A DNA stretch of 9,322 nt from STC-74 sp043756665 (GTDB lineage: Bacteria > Patescibacteriota > Gracilibacteria > BD1-5 > UBA2023), in NCBI GenBank assembly GCA_043756665.1, contig JAYUQR010000098.1, forward strand, positions 1 through 9,322. Reading direction: 5' to 3'. The translations under genes and the position numbers were made by a program. Positions 8,899 through 9,322 of this stretch are shown here, one piece after another (the first letter of the stretch is position 1; each line of letters starts with the position of its first letter). The notes beneath the pieces were generated by a model that did not search any database, was not told where the DNA came from, and worked only from the letters and a program-made list of their open reading frames with translations.

Positions 8899-9243
8899 AT
8901 GAACACCAAAAAATTAGAGACAGCACTGTACGATTACTATTACATTGGAATATTTCATTTTGTGAGAACTTGGAATTTCTGGAAAGTTATTCTGCCAATT
9001 ATTATACCGATATGACTTATCTTCTGGATAATATCTTTATGAATAAACCCTTATGAACTTATTTGATATGTTTGAATAGGATTAGCTGTTATTATACTTA
9101 CAATCTACCAAAAAATTTCCGAAGATCGCTATTTTCTTATAAGATATTTCTTAGAAAAGAAAGTTGAAAAAATTTTTGATTGTTATTTCGCAATAGAAAA
9201 ACTCAAGACAAACGTACAAAATAGAATAACTATCCACCTCTAG
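8899..9243 (+). CDS. Small two-helix membrane protein, function unknown
   Basis: The 114-residue product is visible only when four TGA codons (9013, 9040, 9064, 9073) are read as glycine; all four lie in or beside hydrophobic segments. A tyrosine- and tryptophan-rich N-terminus (YDYYYIGIF, RTWNFWK) precedes two membrane helices (about 29-48 and 54-70). A basic, probably cytoplasmic tail of about 44 residues follows. It starts 3 bases after the preceding stop and is the last gene of the cluster. Its TAG stop lies inside the stem-loop of the terminator. Composition is AT-rich. No homologous family is recognised. It may form a pair with the preceding two-helix protein. The reading frame, spacing and hydrophobic pattern make it a credible gene despite its size. 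Confidence 0.72.
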
Positions 9244-9256
9244 AAGAGGTGGTTTT
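9234..9256 (+). terminator. Rho-independent terminator at the end of the cluster
   Basis: A perfect 8-bp GC-rich stem (CCACCTCT at 9234-9241 with AGAGGTGG at 9245-9252) has a three-base loop and is followed by TTTT. The TAG stop of the last gene (9241-9243) sits at the top of the stem, so a terminating ribosome would cover the hairpin. Confidence 0.85.
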
Positions 9257-9258
9257 AG

Positions 9259-9280
9259 CAAAAAGACCCTAGAAGGGTCT
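9259..9280 (-). terminator. Opposite-facing terminator for a convergent gene
   Basis: AGACCCT (9264-9270) pairs perfectly with AGGGTCT (9274-9280) around a three-base loop. On the minus strand the stem is followed by TTTTTGC, the U tract expected of a terminator. On the plus strand no T run follows. It therefore serves a minus-strand gene entering from beyond the window. Confidence 0.75.
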
Positions 9281-9322
9281 GTTAACGTCTGTGCGTTTGG
9301 AAGCTAGAACTCAAGATCAAGT
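9269..9322 (-). CDS. Possible 3' end of a convergent gene
   Basis: Reading the minus strand inwards from the window edge, one frame gives 17 codons ending ASKRTDVNRPF and then TAG (9269-9271), placed in the loop region of the minus-strand terminator. This mirrors how the last plus-strand gene ends in its own terminator. Two TGA codons are read as glycine. The fragment is too short to identify. The terminator supports a gene ending here, but the exact frame is uncertain. Confidence 0.35.

Noticed and set aside
9281..9322. Possible minus-strand tRNA 3' part (TTCTAGC resembling a T-loop)
   Set aside because: The flanking bases do not form the required five-pair T stem and no acceptor stem is visible within the window.

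Overview
The window comes from a bacterium that reads UGA as an amino acid, almost certainly glycine (translation table 25). That code is known from Candidate Phyla Radiation lineages: Absconditabacteria (SR1) and Gracilibacteria (BD1-5/GN02). With UGA as stop, every long gene here breaks into pieces. With UGA read through, seven long reading frames appear, containing about 55 in-frame TGA codons by my reading, and each ends at TAA or TAG. Starts generally lack a Shine-Dalgarno sequence. All coordinates below assume table 25.

Layout. Positions 1-1400 hold an IS4-type insertion sequence whose DDE transposase carries one frameshift near 375-380. A hairpin terminator (1421-1450) and a promoter-like sequence with a perfect TATAAT (1607-1612) separate it from a six-gene, tightly packed plus-strand cluster at 1657-9243. 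In order the genes are: (1) a three-helix membrane protein with an alpha-helical tail; (2) a 984-residue protein joining a complete superfamily 2 DEAH helicase to a C-terminal four-helix membrane domain; (3) a 355-residue protein of unknown function that overlaps the helicase gene by 10 bases; (4) a classic AAA-clade ATPase carrying two intergenic-type repeats inside its coding sequence; (5) and (6) two small proteins, each with two membrane helices. The cluster ends at a strong terminator whose stem contains the last stop codon. An opposite-facing terminator follows, with the apparent tail of a convergent minus-strand gene.

How the genes may work together. Spacing is 22, -10, 43, 14 and 3 bases, with no convincing terminator or strong promoter between genes, so I infer one transcript. 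Two ATPases (a nucleic-acid helicase and an AAA+ remodeller) are encoded with three membrane proteins, and the helicase itself appears membrane-anchored. This suggests a membrane-associated machine acting on nucleic acid, such as defence, DNA uptake or transfer, or chromosome handling at the membrane. The sequence alone does not choose between these. I do not recognise the arrangement as a named system. It is the best candidate here for something undescribed.
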